Source: Thermoplasmata archaeon
GTDB taxonomy: Archaea; Thermoplasmatota; Thermoplasmata; Lutacidiplasmatales; UBA184
Assembly (NCBI GenBank): GCA_021821785.1
Contig: JAKACD010000007.1
Span: 1 to 49,862 of the forward strand
Length of the DNA stretch: 49,862 bases
Direction: 5' to 3'
This document shows, one piece after another, positions 1-8,954 of the stretch (its first letter is position 1; every line of letters begins with the position of its first letter). The translations under genes were made by a program, and so were the position numbers. Below the pieces are notes generated by a model, which saw only the letters and a program-made list of their open reading frames with translations, searched no databases and had not been told where the DNA came from.

Positions 1-615
1 CCGCACGCGGTCGAAGAGCGCCGGCTCGTCATACTTCTCCTCGGGGACCAGGGTCGCGTCCGCGCCGCCCGCGAGCCCGGTCGCCAGCGCGACCCAGCCC
101 GCGTGGCGGCCCATCACTTCGAGCACGATCGCGCGGTGGTGGCTTTCGGCCGTGTCGCGAAGGCGTTCGAGGGCATCGACCGCGACCGCGGTCGCCGAGT
201 GGAAGCCGAACGTCCAGTCCGTCCCCGCCACGTCGTTGTCCATCGTCTTCGGCACGCCGACCACGTGTCCACCGCGACGGTGGAGCTCGCGGGCGGCGGT
301 GAGCGTGTCGTCCCCGCCGATCGCGACCAGCGCATCGATGCCGTGGTGGGCCAGCGTCGCGAGGACCTGCTGCGCCTCCGCCTCCTTGGCGAACGGGTTC
401 GTCCGGGAGCTCCCAAGGATCGTGCCGCCCCGGTCCAGGATCCCCTGGACGTCCGCGGGGGCGAGGGGACGGCTGAGATCGTCCCGAAGGCCCTTCCAGC
501 CGTCGAGAAAACCGACCGTCTCGTGCCCGAACTTGGCCGCCCGGAGCACCACCGCCCGGATCGCCGGATTGAGCCCCGGACAGTCCCCGCCCCCGGTCAG
601 GACGCCGAACTTCAC
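1..615 (-). CDS. pfkA: 6-phosphofructokinase, PPi-dependent type by active-site residues (3' end outside window)
   Basis: PfkA-family phosphofructokinase phosphorylating fructose 6-phosphate in glycolysis; 205 N-terminal residues are visible and the C-terminus lies off the left edge. The glycine-rich start (KFGVLTGGGDCPGLN), the GGDDT motif at about residues 100-104, PKTMDND at 122-128 and VMGRHAGW near 167-174 are diagnostic. Family knowledge: ATP-dependent enzymes have GGDGS and PGTIDND, whereas Asp in the first motif and Lys in the second mark pyrophosphate-dependent enzymes. Both are changed here, so PPi use is inferred. The GTG start overlaps the stop of the upstream M24 peptidase (GTGA), giving translational coupling in a minus-strand operon with gcvPA-gcvPB. 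The M24 overlap fixes the start. Confidence 0.9.
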   Translation of the reverse strand, partial: MKFGVLTGGGDCPGLNPAIRAVVLRAAKFGHETVGFLDGWKGLRDDLSRPLAPADVQGILDRGGTILGSSRTNPFAKEAEAQQVLATLAHHGIDALVAIGGDDTLTAARELHRRGGHVVGVPKTMDNDVAGTDWTFGFHSATAVAVDALERLRDTAESHHRAIVLEVMGRHAGWVALATGLAGGADATLVPEEKYDEPALFDRVR

Positions 616-1721
616 GCGGGGACCTCGAGGTAGGCACGGGGGGCTGTGGTCAGGAAATCGAAGCCGTTCTTCGTCACGACGATGTCGTCCTCGATGCGGA
701 CCCCGCCGTGACCGGGAAGGTAGATCCCCGGTTCGACCGTGATCGCCATCCCCTCCTCGAGCGGGTCCTCGACCGTGGAGTTGTAGCCCCAGCCGTCGTG
801 GACGACCAGCCCGATCGAGTGGCCGACCCCGTGGATGAGCCGACCCTTCCAGGGGGAGCTGTCGATGACGCGCTGGGCCGCGAGATGGATCTCCTTGCCC
901 GGCACGCCGGGCCGGACCGCGGCGAGGGCGGCGGCCTGGGCCTTCTCGACCGTCTCGTGGACGCGCTGCATCTCCTCGTCCCGCTTCCCGAAGTGGTAGG
1001 AGCGGGTGATGTCGCTCGCGTAGCGGCCGTAGATCGCGCCGAAATCGCAGACGATCGAATCGCCCGAGCGGAGCGGCGTCGCCGCCGGCTGGTAGTGCGG
1101 CTCGGCCCCGTGGGCCCCGAAAGCGACGATGGTCGAGAACGAGCGGCCACCGGCCCCGAGCCGGTTCATGCGATACTCCATCTCCGCCGCGAGCTCGAGC
1201 TCGGTCATCCCGGACTTGAGGAGGCTCGGGATCTCCCGGCCGACGGCCGACCCGATCTCGCCCGCCTTGCGGAGCAGCGCGATCTCGTCGGCGTCCTTCG
1301 TCACGCGGGCGCTGCGGATCGCGTTCGAGGCGTCCGACCACTTCGCCTCGGGCAGGAACTGGGCGAAGCGGGAGTACCACTCGTGGGTGATCTCCCGATA
1401 GTTGAGGGCGAGGGCGCGGGCGCTACCGACCAGCTTCTTCACGAGCTTCTCGGTCTCGTCGCCGCGGCCCACCTCGTGGACCGTGACGTGGGCGTCCCGC
1501 TTCGCGGCCTGGTGCGCGCTCTCCGCCTCGAGCGGGGAGGTCAGGACGTCGAGCTTCCCATCGGGATGCGCGATCGCGACCGAGCCTTCGAAGAGGCCGC
1601 TCGGGACCGAAAAGAGGTAGAAGAACGTCTGGTCGAGATGGGGGTCGACCGAGTTCGCGACGAGGAGAGCGTCCGGCTTCGGGTCCAGGTGACGAAAGAC
1701 CTTCTCGACGCGGGCTTTCAT
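612..1721 (-). CDS. M24-family metallopeptidase (Xaa-Pro aminopeptidase/dipeptidase type)
   Basis: Cytoplasmic creatinase-fold aminopeptidase of about 369 residues that likely removes residues next to proline. The N-terminal half is the non-catalytic creatinase-like domain. The C-terminal pita-bread domain carries the dinuclear metal ligands: Asp in CDFGAIYGRYASDITRS (two Asp), His in HGVGHSIG, Glu in TVEPGIY and Glu in RIEDD. The ATG at 1721 begins MKARVEKVF, the natural family start; longer in-frame extensions run into low-complexity Arg/Ser sequence that shadows the neighbouring gene. It lies 16 nt after gcvPB and overlaps the phosphofructokinase start by 4 nt. Whether it is a true Xaa-Pro dipeptidase or another M24 peptidase cannot be settled from motifs. 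Confidence 0.9.
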   Translation of the reverse strand: MKARVEKVFRHLDPKPDALLVANSVDPHLDQTFFYLFSVPSGLFEGSVAIAHPDGKLDVLTSPLEAESAHQAAKRDAHVTVHEVGRGDETEKLVKKLVGSARALALNYREITHEWYSRFAQFLPEAKWSDASNAIRSARVTKDADEIALLRKAGEIGSAVGREIPSLLKSGMTELELAAEMEYRMNRLGAGGRSFSTIVAFGAHGAEPHYQPAATPLRSGDSIVCDFGAIYGRYASDITRSYHFGKRDEEMQRVHETVEKAQAAALAAVRPGVPGKEIHLAAQRVIDSSPWKGRLIHGVGHSIGLVVHDGWGYNSTVEDPLEEGMAITVEPGIYLPGHGGVRIEDDIVVTKNGFDFLTTAPRAYLEVPA

Positions 1722-1737
1722 GGCCCAAACCCAGTCG

Positions 1738-3204
1738 TCAGGGGGTTTCAGCTTTTGCGCCGGCGGTGCGGAGGTCCTTCCAGGAGAGGAGCGGTTCCCG
1801 GGCCGCCCGGACCTCGTCCACGCGTCGGACGGCGAGGTGCTGGGGGGCCGCATGGAGGTTCTCGGGCGAGTCCCCGATCGCCCGCTCGAACGCCGCGACG
1901 AACTGGTCGAGCTCACGGCGGCTTTCCGTCTCGGGCAGCTCTACCATGAGCGACTCCTCGACCAGGGTCGGGAAGTAGACGGTCGGGGCATGGACCCCTT
2001 CGTCGAGCAGGCGCTTCGCGAGATCGATCGTCCGGACGCCGCGCTCCTTGAGCGGGGCGCCCGAGAGGACGAACTCGTGCTTCACGAGCGGCCGGAACGG
2101 CCGCGGCAGGTACTTCCCGAGGCGCAGTCCGACGTAGTTCGAGTTGAGCACGGAGCGGTGCGCGACGTGCTTCAGCCCCTCCTCGCCATGGGTGAGGGCG
2201 AAGGCATAGGCGCGCACATCGAGGCCGAAATTGCCGTAGCCGGTCTTGATCTTCCCGATCGAGTGGGGTCGGTCGTAGTCAAGGCGGAACTTCCGGCCGC
2301 TCTTCACGACGCGGGGCACGGGGAGATACGGCCCGAGCCGCTCGCCCGCGGCGAGGACGCCAGCGCCTGGTCCGCCGCCCCCGTGGGGCGTCGCGAAGGT
2401 CTTGTGGAGGTTCAGGTGGGCGACATCGAAGCCCATGCGCCCGGGATGCGTCACCCCGAGGATCGCGTTGAGGTTCGCCCCGTCGTAGTAGAGCATCCCG
2501 CCCGCGGCGTGCACCGTTTCGGCGATCTCGAGGATATCGCTCTCGAAGAGGCCGGCGGTGTTCGGGTTCGTCAGCATGAAGCAGGCCGTCTTCTCGCTGA
2601 CCGCGGCCTTGAGCGCCGCGACGTCGACGCATCCGTCCTTCGAGGGGATCTCCCGGGTCGTGTAGCCGGCCATCGCGGCCGACGCGGGGTTCGTACCGTG
2701 GGCGGTGTCGGGGAGCAGTACCTCGGTTCGGGTCGCCGACTCGCCCTTGTCGTGGAAGTAGGCCCGGACCATCAGGAGCGCCGCGTACTCCCCGTGGGCC
2801 CCGGCCGAGGGCTGGAGCGAGACCTCGGGCAGTCCGGTGACCTTGGCGAGCAGGCGTTCGAGCCGCCAGATGAGCTCGAGGGCGCCCTGAGCGGTCGCCT
2901 CGGGCTGGTACGGGTGCATGTCCGCCGCCCCGGGGCGGCGGGCGAGCATCTCCGAAACCTTCGGGTTGTACTTCATCGTGCACGACCCGAGCGGATAGGC
3001 GGAGGTGTCGATCCCGAAGTTCATCTGCGAGAGGCGGGTATAGTGGCGAACGACCTCGGGCTCGGAGAGCTCGGGCCACTGAACGGCGGTCTTCCGACGG
3101 AACCGATCCGGGATCCCCGAGATCGTCGGGGGTGCCTCAGCCGTACGCGGCGGCGCGAGGTCCCAGATCGGAGGCTCCTCCCAGCGGGCTTGACGGAACG
3201 TCAT
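1738..3204 (-). CDS. gcvPB: Glycine dehydrogenase (decarboxylating) subunit 2, P-protein beta
   Basis: PLP-bearing half of the two-subunit P-protein of the glycine cleavage system, which decarboxylates glycine and passes aminomethyl to lipoylated GcvH. It has 488 residues, the usual length for this subunit. The PLP lysine is in NLHKTFATPHGGGGPG (about K268), preceded by the DGANLNAILG stretch and AHGTNPASAAMAGY, both typical. The ATG at 3204 overlaps the gcvPA stop by 4 nt (ATGA), as expected for two subunits made in equal amounts. GcvT, GcvH and lipoamide dehydrogenase are not in the window, so the rest of the system must lie elsewhere. Confidence 0.95.
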   Translation of the reverse strand: MTFRQARWEEPPIWDLAPPRTAEAPPTISGIPDRFRRKTAVQWPELSEPEVVRHYTRLSQMNFGIDTSAYPLGSCTMKYNPKVSEMLARRPGAADMHPYQPEATAQGALELIWRLERLLAKVTGLPEVSLQPSAGAHGEYAALLMVRAYFHDKGESATRTEVLLPDTAHGTNPASAAMAGYTTREIPSKDGCVDVAALKAAVSEKTACFMLTNPNTAGLFESDILEIAETVHAAGGMLYYDGANLNAILGVTHPGRMGFDVAHLNLHKTFATPHGGGGPGAGVLAAGERLGPYLPVPRVVKSGRKFRLDYDRPHSIGKIKTGYGNFGLDVRAYAFALTHGEEGLKHVAHRSVLNSNYVGLRLGKYLPRPFRPLVKHEFVLSGAPLKERGVRTIDLAKRLLDEGVHAPTVYFPTLVEESLMVELPETESRRELDQFVAAFERAIGDSPENLHAAPQHLAVRRVDEVRAAREPLLSWKDLRTAGAKAETP

Positions 3205-4583
3205 GCGTTCCTCCCGACGGCGGCCATCGCTCCCCGGGCTGCCTTCGCGTACTTCTGGACCTGCTTGTCCCCCGCGGCCTGGGTCGCCGCCACCAGGATC
3301 CGCTCGGGGCCGTGGGAGGCACCGGGGCGGGGGTCGGCGAGGGAATGGCCGCCGAGAACCTTCCGCCGGCGCAGGCGGTCCAGGAATTCGTCCGCGGTCC
3401 CCTTGGTGAGCTCGACCGTGAACTCCCCGAGGTACGGGGCGTCGAAGCGGGGAGCCTGGAGCCCCTCGATGCCCCCAAGGGCGCTCGCGAGGGTCCGCGC
3501 CTTCTCGGCGAGCGAGGCCTGCAGGTTCGCGAGACCGCGCGGGCCCTGGAGGCTCGCATAGACCACGAAGGCGAGCGCCATCAGCGACTCGTTCGTGCAG
3601 ATGTTGGAGGTCGCGCGGGAGCGGCGGATGTGCTGCTCGCGAGTGACGAGGGTCAGCGCGTAGGCCCGGTGCCCCTCGGCGTCCAGGGTGGCGCCCACGA
3701 TCCGCCCGGGGGCGGCGCGTACGTGCTCCTTGCGGCAGGCAAAGAGCCCGAGGAGCGGACCCCCGAAGGACGGCGCGATCCCGAAGCCCTGGCCCTCGCC
3801 AATGACGACATCGGCGCCGTAGTTCCCGGGCGGCTCGAGGACCGAGAGCGCAAGCGGGTCCGCGGCGACGACGAGCGGGATGTCCCCGAGGATCGACTTG
3901 AGGTCCAAGATGCCCTCGTCCAGGTGTCCGAAACCGTTCGGCACGTCGGCGAGGACGCCGAAGACGTCCTTCCGGCCCACCTCGCGGCGGACGAAGTCGA
4001 GGTCGAGGCGGCCGGTGCGCTCGTCGTACGGGATCTCCTCGACGTTGAGGTTCGGCCCGCTCGCGTAGTTGCGGAGGACGCTCTTCTCCTCCCAGGGCAG
4101 GCTGGCGGGCACCAGGAAGCGGTTTCCTTCGTGGAGGCGGCGGGAGAACAGGAGCGCCTCGCCGGCGGCGGTCGCGCCGTCGTAGAGCGACGCGTTCGCG
4201 ACGTCGAGCCCCGTGAGCTCCACCCAGAGGCTCTGGAACTCGAAGAGGGCGCGCAGCATCCCCTGGCTTGCCTCCGCCTGGTACGGCGTGTAGGCGGTGT
4301 AGAACTCGCTCCGGGAGAGCATCGCATCGACGGCGGCCGGCACGTAGCGCGACGAGATCCGACCTCCGAGGAACGACGCGAAGTCGGAGAGCGGCTTGTT
4401 GCGTTTCAGGATCTTGTCGACCTCGGCCACGACCTCGGGTTCGTCCCGGCCGGGGGCGATCCCGAGACGTCCGATGCGCGCCTTCTTCGGAACGTCCTGA
4501 AAGAGCTCGTCGACCGACGAGATCCCGAGGGCTTGCAGTAGCGCGGCTTCCTCACCCGGTTCGGTCGAGATCCATCGGCTCAC
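3201..4583 (-). CDS. gcvPA: Glycine dehydrogenase (decarboxylating) subunit 1, P-protein alpha
   Basis: Alpha subunit of the glycine decarboxylase P-protein, 460 residues. It has the aminotransferase fold but no PLP lysine; the beta subunit supplies it. Recognisable stretches include RYVPAAVDAMLSRSEFYTAYTPYQAEASQG, LYDGATAAGEA, and GEGQGFGIAPSFGGPLLG followed by the RSRATSNICTNESLMA segment. First gene of a minus-strand operon gcvPA-gcvPB-M24-pfkA. The start is a GTG at 4583; an AT-rich box (CTAAATC on the minus strand, near 4618-4624) about 38 nt upstream would leave a short leader. It is divergent from the NOG1-like gene across a 190-nt gap. Confidence 0.95.
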   Translation of the reverse strand: MSRWISTEPGEEAALLQALGISSVDELFQDVPKKARIGRLGIAPGRDEPEVVAEVDKILKRNKPLSDFASFLGGRISSRYVPAAVDAMLSRSEFYTAYTPYQAEASQGMLRALFEFQSLWVELTGLDVANASLYDGATAAGEALLFSRRLHEGNRFLVPASLPWEEKSVLRNYASGPNLNVEEIPYDERTGRLDLDFVRREVGRKDVFGVLADVPNGFGHLDEGILDLKSILGDIPLVVAADPLALSVLEPPGNYGADVVIGEGQGFGIAPSFGGPLLGLFACRKEHVRAAPGRIVGATLDAEGHRAYALTLVTREQHIRRSRATSNICTNESLMALAFVVYASLQGPRGLANLQASLAEKARTLASALGGIEGLQAPRFDAPYLGEFTVELTKGTADEFLDRLRRRKVLGGHSLADPRPGASHGPERILVAATQAAGDKQVQKYAKAARGAMAAVGRNA

Positions 4584-4774
4584 GCCACATCCCCGGGGCG
4601 CTGGGAGCGGGATGGGAGATTTAGCGGTTCGCGTGTCGGCCTCGGGTTGCCGCGGGCCCGGGGCGGCACGGACCTCGAACCCGCTCGGTGACGGCCCCTG
4701 GGACGGTCCGCCGCCGCGCCCCCCCCGCCAAGGGCAAACCTATTCGTACGGGAGGCATCGCCGCCTCCGGTACT
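4584..4774. other. Divergent intergenic region gcvPA / NOG1-like GTPase
   Basis: No gene seen. It holds a minus-strand AT box near 4618-4624 (for gcvPA) and a plus-strand AAACCTATT at 4736-4744, some 31-38 nt before the ATG at 4775. A run of about 150 G+C-rich bases separates the two. Confidence 0.5.
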
Positions 4775-5905
4775 ATGGGACCCACGAGGATGGCGCGGAC
4801 CCGGAAGATGAGCCCACCCGCCCGGGCGGCCGGCCGATCCGCCCCCCCGTCCGTGGAGATCCTCGATGTGGCGTTCCGCCGCGCCTCCCTGGCGACCCCC
4901 CACGGCGAGACGAAGGCCGCCCGGGACCGATTGCGCGCGCAGCTCAAAGTCGTGCGCAGCTCGGCGACGGTGATGCGCCACCTGAAGCTCGAAACCCGCC
5001 CGTTCACCCGGCCACCGATCACCGAGTTCGAGCGCTCGCTCCTCGTCGCCCCGTTCGGGGAGGGTTCGCTGGACCGCTCGCTCCTCCGGCTGCGCCGGGC
5101 CGACGAGCGGATCCGCGGGCTCGCCCGAGACGCCGAGAAGGCGACCCGACGGGCGACCGGCTCCGAAGAGCTCGGGGAGATTATCCGGACCTTCTACGGC
5201 CGCCTCTCGAGCTTCGTCCGGGAGGTCGACCCTGACATCGTCCGACTCAGGGACATGCAAGGGTTCCTCAAGGAACGGCCCCACCTGCGGCCCGAAGAGC
5301 CGACCCTCGTCGTCGCCGGGTTCCCCAACGTCGGGAAATCGTCGCTGGTCGCCCGGCTCTCCACCGCGCGTCCGAAGGTCGCCGACTACCCGTTCACGAC
5401 CCTCTCGATCGCCGTCGGCCACGCCGACCTCGGGTTCGACCGGCTCCAGGTCGTCGACACCCCCGGCGTGCTCGGCCGGGAGCGCCGAGCCAACCTCGCC
5501 GAGGTCGAGGCCGAGACGACCGTCCGGGGCGCCGCGACGGTGGTCCTGTTCGTGCTCGACCCGTCCGGCGGGTCGGACCACTCCCTGGAGGAGCAGGAGG
5601 CGCTGCTCGCCCGATGGCGCGAGGAGTTCCCGACGATCCCGATCGTCGCCGTGGAGACGAAATGCGACCTCGCCCGAACGACGTCCGACCGAGCCAAAGT
5701 TTCGGCGGTCACCGGGGAGGGGATCGACGAGCTCTGGAAGCAGATCCGCACCCTGGTCCGACCGAAAGGCGAACTTCCGCCGATGGAAGAGAGCGTCGTC
5801 GAGACCACGCCCGCGTTCGAGGACCTGGACTATGAGACCGGCGAAGACCGACCGGGCCCGCCCCCCCGCCGAAGTTCCCGCGGACGGCGACGCAGTCCTG
5901 AGTAG
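4775..5905 (+). CDS. NOG1/OBG-family GTP-binding protein
   Basis: GTPase of the Nog1-type OBG group, about 376 residues, expected to act in large ribosomal subunit assembly. Residues about 30-165 form a helical N-terminal region (ERSLLVAPFGEGSLDRSLLRLRRADERIRGL) typical of archaeal and eukaryotic NOG1. Next comes the G domain: G1 GFPNVGKSS, switch with FTTLSIAVG, G3 DTPGVL, a G4-like ETKCDL in place of NKxD, and G5-like SAVTGEG. A basic Arg-rich tail ends the protein, consistent with RNA binding. ATG 4775 is preferred because an AAACCTATT box sits at a leaderless-promoter distance; ATG 4790 and 4808 are alternatives. Confidence 0.85.
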   Translation: MGPTRMARTRKMSPPARAAGRSAPPSVEILDVAFRRASLATPHGETKAARDRLRAQLKVVRSSATVMRHLKLETRPFTRPPITEFERSLLVAPFGEGSLDRSLLRLRRADERIRGLARDAEKATRRATGSEELGEIIRTFYGRLSSFVREVDPDIVRLRDMQGFLKERPHLRPEEPTLVVAGFPNVGKSSLVARLSTARPKVADYPFTTLSIAVGHADLGFDRLQVVDTPGVLGRERRANLAEVEAETTVRGAATVVLFVLDPSGGSDHSLEEQEALLARWREEFPTIPIVAVETKCDLARTTSDRAKVSAVTGEGIDELWKQIRTLVRPKGELPPMEESVVETTPAFEDLDYETGEDRPGPPPRRSSRGRRRSPE

Positions 5906-5933
5906 CCGGTTCGGCGGAGCGGGAACGGCCCGC

Positions 5934-7166
5934 TCAGAGGGTGAACGCCTTGGCGTTCTCCGGCAGGACGACGTGGCAGAACCCTTCGAGGGCATCCCGC
6001 AGCGCCTCGCGATGGTCGCCGTGCATCAGGACGACCGTCTCCGCGCGGCTCTCCTTCGCGATACGGACGAGGTCGGAGTGGCCCGCGTGCGCGGAGAAGT
6101 CGAACTTGATCACCTCGCAGGACGGGTGGATCACGGTCTCGTCCACCACGAGCGTGCCCTCGTCGAGCAGCCGACGCCCGTTCGAGCCGTCGACTTGGAA
6201 ACCGGTGAGGTAGATCGAGCTCTTCGCATCCTGGTAGAGTTCGCCGATGTAGTAGAGGACCGGCCCGCCGTCGAGCATGCCCCCGGTCGTGACGATCACC
6301 TCACCCTCGCGCAGGGCCTTCTTCCGGTCCCCCGGGTGCTCGACGATGTGCACCCCTTCCATCGCCCGGCGGAACCGCCGAGCGTCCGCGAGGTACTCGG
6401 GGGCCGCGTCGTAGATCTCGTTCACCTGCCGGGCCATCCCGTCGAGGTACGTCTCGTACCCCGAAGCGGCGAGTGACATCAGGACCTCCTGCGCGCGGCC
6501 GACGGCGAACGCCGGGATGATCGCCTTCCCGCCGCGCTCGATGGTCTCCGCGACCTTGTCTCGGAACCGCCGCTCGGTCTCTTTGCGGTCGGGGTGCTCG
6601 CGGCCCGCGTACGTCGACTCCATCACGAGGATCTCCGTCTCGACCGGTTCCGCCCCGCCGACCAGGTGGGTCGGGAGCGTCTGGAGGTCCCCGGTGAAGA
6701 GGACGTCCTTCTCCCCGCGGTAGAGGACCATCGACGCGCCCGGAATATGGCCCGCCGGGGTGAACTCGACCTCGATCCCCCGGTGGCGGAACGTCCCGTG
6801 GCGGTCGACCGCCGTGAACCGGGCGTGGAGCGCGTGGATGTCGCTCGGGGTGTACGGGGCCAGGTACCCTTCGAGCCGGGCGACCTTGAGCGCATCCTTC
6901 GTCAGGAGGTCGGCGACGGCGATCGTCACCGGGGTTGCGATGAGGCGGGCCCGGGGAAGGCGGCTCAGTAGCGGCGTCATCCCCGAGTGGTCGAGGTGCG
7001 CGTGGGAGAGGAAGGCGAGGTCGACGTTCGTCGGGGCCGGTCGGGGATAGGCCGGCGGGTCCGACGGCGTCATGCCGTAGTCGAAGAGCAGGGTGCGCCC
7101 CTGGTCGCGGAGCACGAGGCCGAGCGAACCGACCTCGTTGGCGCCTCCGAGGAACTGGAACTCCAT
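5934..7166 (-). CDS. aCPSF2-type beta-CASP ribonuclease
   Basis: Metallo-beta-lactamase/beta-CASP nuclease of about 410 residues, in the archaeal CPSF family that processes RNA 3' ends or degrades RNA. Motif 1 GGANEVG, motif 2 SHAHLDHSG, motif 3 in TPAGHIPGAS, motif 4 LFTGDLQ, then the beta-CASP insert with ESTYAGREHP, and C-terminal motifs FSAHAGHSD and MHGDH. There are no N-terminal KH domains, so it matches aCPSF2 rather than the transcription-terminating aCPSF1. ATG 7166 is chosen over the in-frame codon at 7190 because a TTAA box at 7191-7194 is 27 nt upstream, inside the longer version's leader. Convergent with the NOG1-like gene (28-nt gap). Confidence 0.92.
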   Translation of the reverse strand: MEFQFLGGANEVGSLGLVLRDQGRTLLFDYGMTPSDPPAYPRPAPTNVDLAFLSHAHLDHSGMTPLLSRLPRARLIATPVTIAVADLLTKDALKVARLEGYLAPYTPSDIHALHARFTAVDRHGTFRHRGIEVEFTPAGHIPGASMVLYRGEKDVLFTGDLQTLPTHLVGGAEPVETEILVMESTYAGREHPDRKETERRFRDKVAETIERGGKAIIPAFAVGRAQEVLMSLAASGYETYLDGMARQVNEIYDAAPEYLADARRFRRAMEGVHIVEHPGDRKKALREGEVIVTTGGMLDGGPVLYYIGELYQDAKSSIYLTGFQVDGSNGRRLLDEGTLVVDETVIHPSCEVIKFDFSAHAGHSDLVRIAKESRAETVVLMHGDHREALRDALEGFCHVVLPENAKAFTL

Positions 7167-7189
7167 CGGCGGGCCGAGGAGTCCCCCCA

Positions 7190-7243
7190 CTTAACGTCTG
7201 GCGAAGGGGCGGGACGCGGGGCGGCGAGCAACCCCATTTTAAT
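7190..7243. promoter_or_regulatory. Divergent core promoters, aCPSF2 (-) and IMPase operon (+)
   Basis: Two separate AT boxes lie in an otherwise G+C-rich gap. GTTAAG on the minus strand (7190-7195) is 27 nt before ATG 7166; TTTTAAT on the plus strand (7237-7243) is about 24 nt before ATG 7264. Spacing fits leaderless archaeal TATA promoters. Confidence 0.6.
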
Positions 7244-7263
7244 CCCACGCCGTTCCCGGCGCC

Positions 7264-8076
7264 ATGAGCCGCCCGCTCCGGCCCGAGCTCGAGGCCCTGA
7301 ACCGGGTCGCGCTCGCGGTGCACCGGGTCGTCCGGGACTGGGCCAGCTCGCCGCGTCGAGGCACCGTCGTGGCGATGGGGGCGGACGGCTCCCCGACGGA
7401 AGAGCTCGACCGGCTCGCCGAGTCCGAGATCCTCCGGGTGCTGGAGTCGGAGGCCCTCGACTGGAACCTGGTCAGCGAGGAGGCGGGCCGGGTCGAGCGG
7501 GGGGGTTCGAGCACGCTCGTGGTCGATCCGATCGATGGAACGATGAACGCGATCCGCAACCTTCCGTTCTCGACCGTCTCGCTCGCCCTCGGCACGCGGG
7601 ACCTCTCGGGGATCGAGTTCGGGCTCGTCCGGGACCTCTATCGCGGGACCACCTGGTGGGCGGCGCGCGGCGAGGGGGCCTTCGTCGATGGGCGGCCGAT
7701 CCACACCCGGGCCTGGGAGTCGAGGGCCGAGGTCTTCCTCATCAACCTGGGGCACCGCGCGACGGAGCGTGCGGTCCGCCTCGCGGGACGCGCCCATCGC
7801 GTCCGTTCCCTGGGGTGTGCCTCCTTCGAGATGCTCCAGGTCGCTCAGGGCAGCGCGGATGCCTACTTCTTCGAGAACAAGGAGGCGAGCCGCAACCTCC
7901 GGGCCACGGACGTCGCGGCGGCGTACCGGATCCTGCTCGAGGCGGGCGGCGGCGTGACCAACGCCGAGGGCCACGCCCTCGACACGTTCCCGCTCAACGT
8001 GGAGGACCGCACGAGCATCTTCGCCTGGGGCGACCCGACGTTACCCTCGCAGGTGCCGAGCGCAGGGTACCTATGA
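7264..8076 (+). CDS. suhB: Inositol monophosphatase / fructose-1,6-bisphosphatase (archaeal type IV) family
   Basis: Mg-dependent sugar phosphatase of 270 residues. In archaea this family dephosphorylates inositol 1-phosphate and often fructose 1,6-bisphosphate. Metal ligands are visible as SEE (WNLVSEEAG), DPIDGT (VVDPIDGTMN) and Asp in NLRATDVAAAYRILLEAGG, where the usual Trp-Asp is Thr-Asp. ATG 7264 follows a TTTTAAT box at leaderless distance. Its stop overlaps the NAD kinase ATG (ATGA). Phosphatase-NAD kinase linkage recurs in archaea, including fused forms, which supports the assignment and suggests NADP-linked metabolism. Confidence 0.9.
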   Translation: MSRPLRPELEALNRVALAVHRVVRDWASSPRRGTVVAMGADGSPTEELDRLAESEILRVLESEALDWNLVSEEAGRVERGGSSTLVVDPIDGTMNAIRNLPFSTVSLALGTRDLSGIEFGLVRDLYRGTTWWAARGEGAFVDGRPIHTRAWESRAEVFLINLGHRATERAVRLAGRAHRVRSLGCASFEMLQVAQGSADAYFFENKEASRNLRATDVAAAYRILLEAGGGVTNAEGHALDTFPLNVEDRTSIFAWGDPTLPSQVPSAGYL

Positions 8077-8954
8077 AGATCGGGATCACCGCGAATCCCA
8101 CCAAGCCGGCGGCGGTCGAGCTCGCCCACCGGGCCGTCGAGCTCATCGGCTCCCGGGCCGAGCTCAGCCTGAGCGACGAGATCGCGACGGTCGCCCCGTC
8201 GCTCCGTCACTCGCCGCTCGCCTCGCTCGCTCCGGACATCCTCGTGGCGATCGGGGGCGATGGGACGTTCCTCTACTCGATGCGCCGGTGCCCGGCGCCA
8301 CTCCTCCCGATCAACATGGGAACGGTCGGGATCCTCGCGGAGGTGGAGGCGCACCGGCCCGGCGAGTTCGAAGGAGCGCTCGAACGCCTCCTCGCGGGCC
8401 GCTATTTCCTCGAGGAGCGGATGAAGCTCGGCGCGCAGGTCGGCCCGACGCCGCTGCCGGACGCGGTCAACGAGTTCGTCCTTCACTCCGCGCAGGTCGG
8501 CAAGATGGGGCTCTTCGAGCTCGCGTTCGACGACCACGTCGTCGGGCAGATCCAGGCGGACGGGGTGATCGTCTCGAGCCCGACCGGCTCGACCGGCTAC
8601 TCGCTGAGCTCGCTCGGACCGATCGTCGACCCGGGGCTCGACGCGCTCGTCCTCACCACGATCGCCCCGTTCCGGGTGGAAGCGCGCGCGCTCGTCATCG
8701 ACCCGTTGCGCACGATCCGCCTCCGATCGATCGACGCTGACCGGCCGGCGCTGCTCATCGCGGACGGCCAGGAGGAGTCCCCGCTCTCGCGGCCGAGTTC
8801 GTACGTCACGATCTACCGGTCGCCGCGACGCCAGACGCTCGTCCGGTTCGGCTCGAGCTTCTTCCAACGCCTCCGGGGCAAGCGGATCCTTCCCTGGACC
8901 GAGGAGTTCCTCGCGGAGGAGGGATCGGGTGCCGATCTTTCGCCCCGCGCGTAA
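8073..8954 (+). CDS. nadK: NAD kinase
   Basis: Phosphorylates NAD to NADP; 293 residues. The nucleotide-binding GGDGT motif (LVAIGGDGTFLYSM), the NMGTVGILAEV stretch, NEFVLHS, and the DGVIVSSPTGSTGYSLS motif that binds NAD are all present. Middle gene of a three-gene operon: it starts in an ATGA overlap with the phosphatase, and its last 26 nt overlap the JAMM protein. A C-terminal extension of about 30 residues after LVRFGSSFFQRLRGK is longer than in minimal homologues and coincides with the start of the next gene. Confidence 0.95.
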   Translation: MKIGITANPTKPAAVELAHRAVELIGSRAELSLSDEIATVAPSLRHSPLASLAPDILVAIGGDGTFLYSMRRCPAPLLPINMGTVGILAEVEAHRPGEFEGALERLLAGRYFLEERMKLGAQVGPTPLPDAVNEFVLHSAQVGKMGLFELAFDDHVVGQIQADGVIVSSPTGSTGYSLSSLGPIVDPGLDALVLTTIAPFRVEARALVIDPLRTIRLRSIDADRPALLIADGQEESPLSRPSSYVTIYRSPRRQTLVRFGSSFFQRLRGKRILPWTEEFLAEEGSGADLSPRA

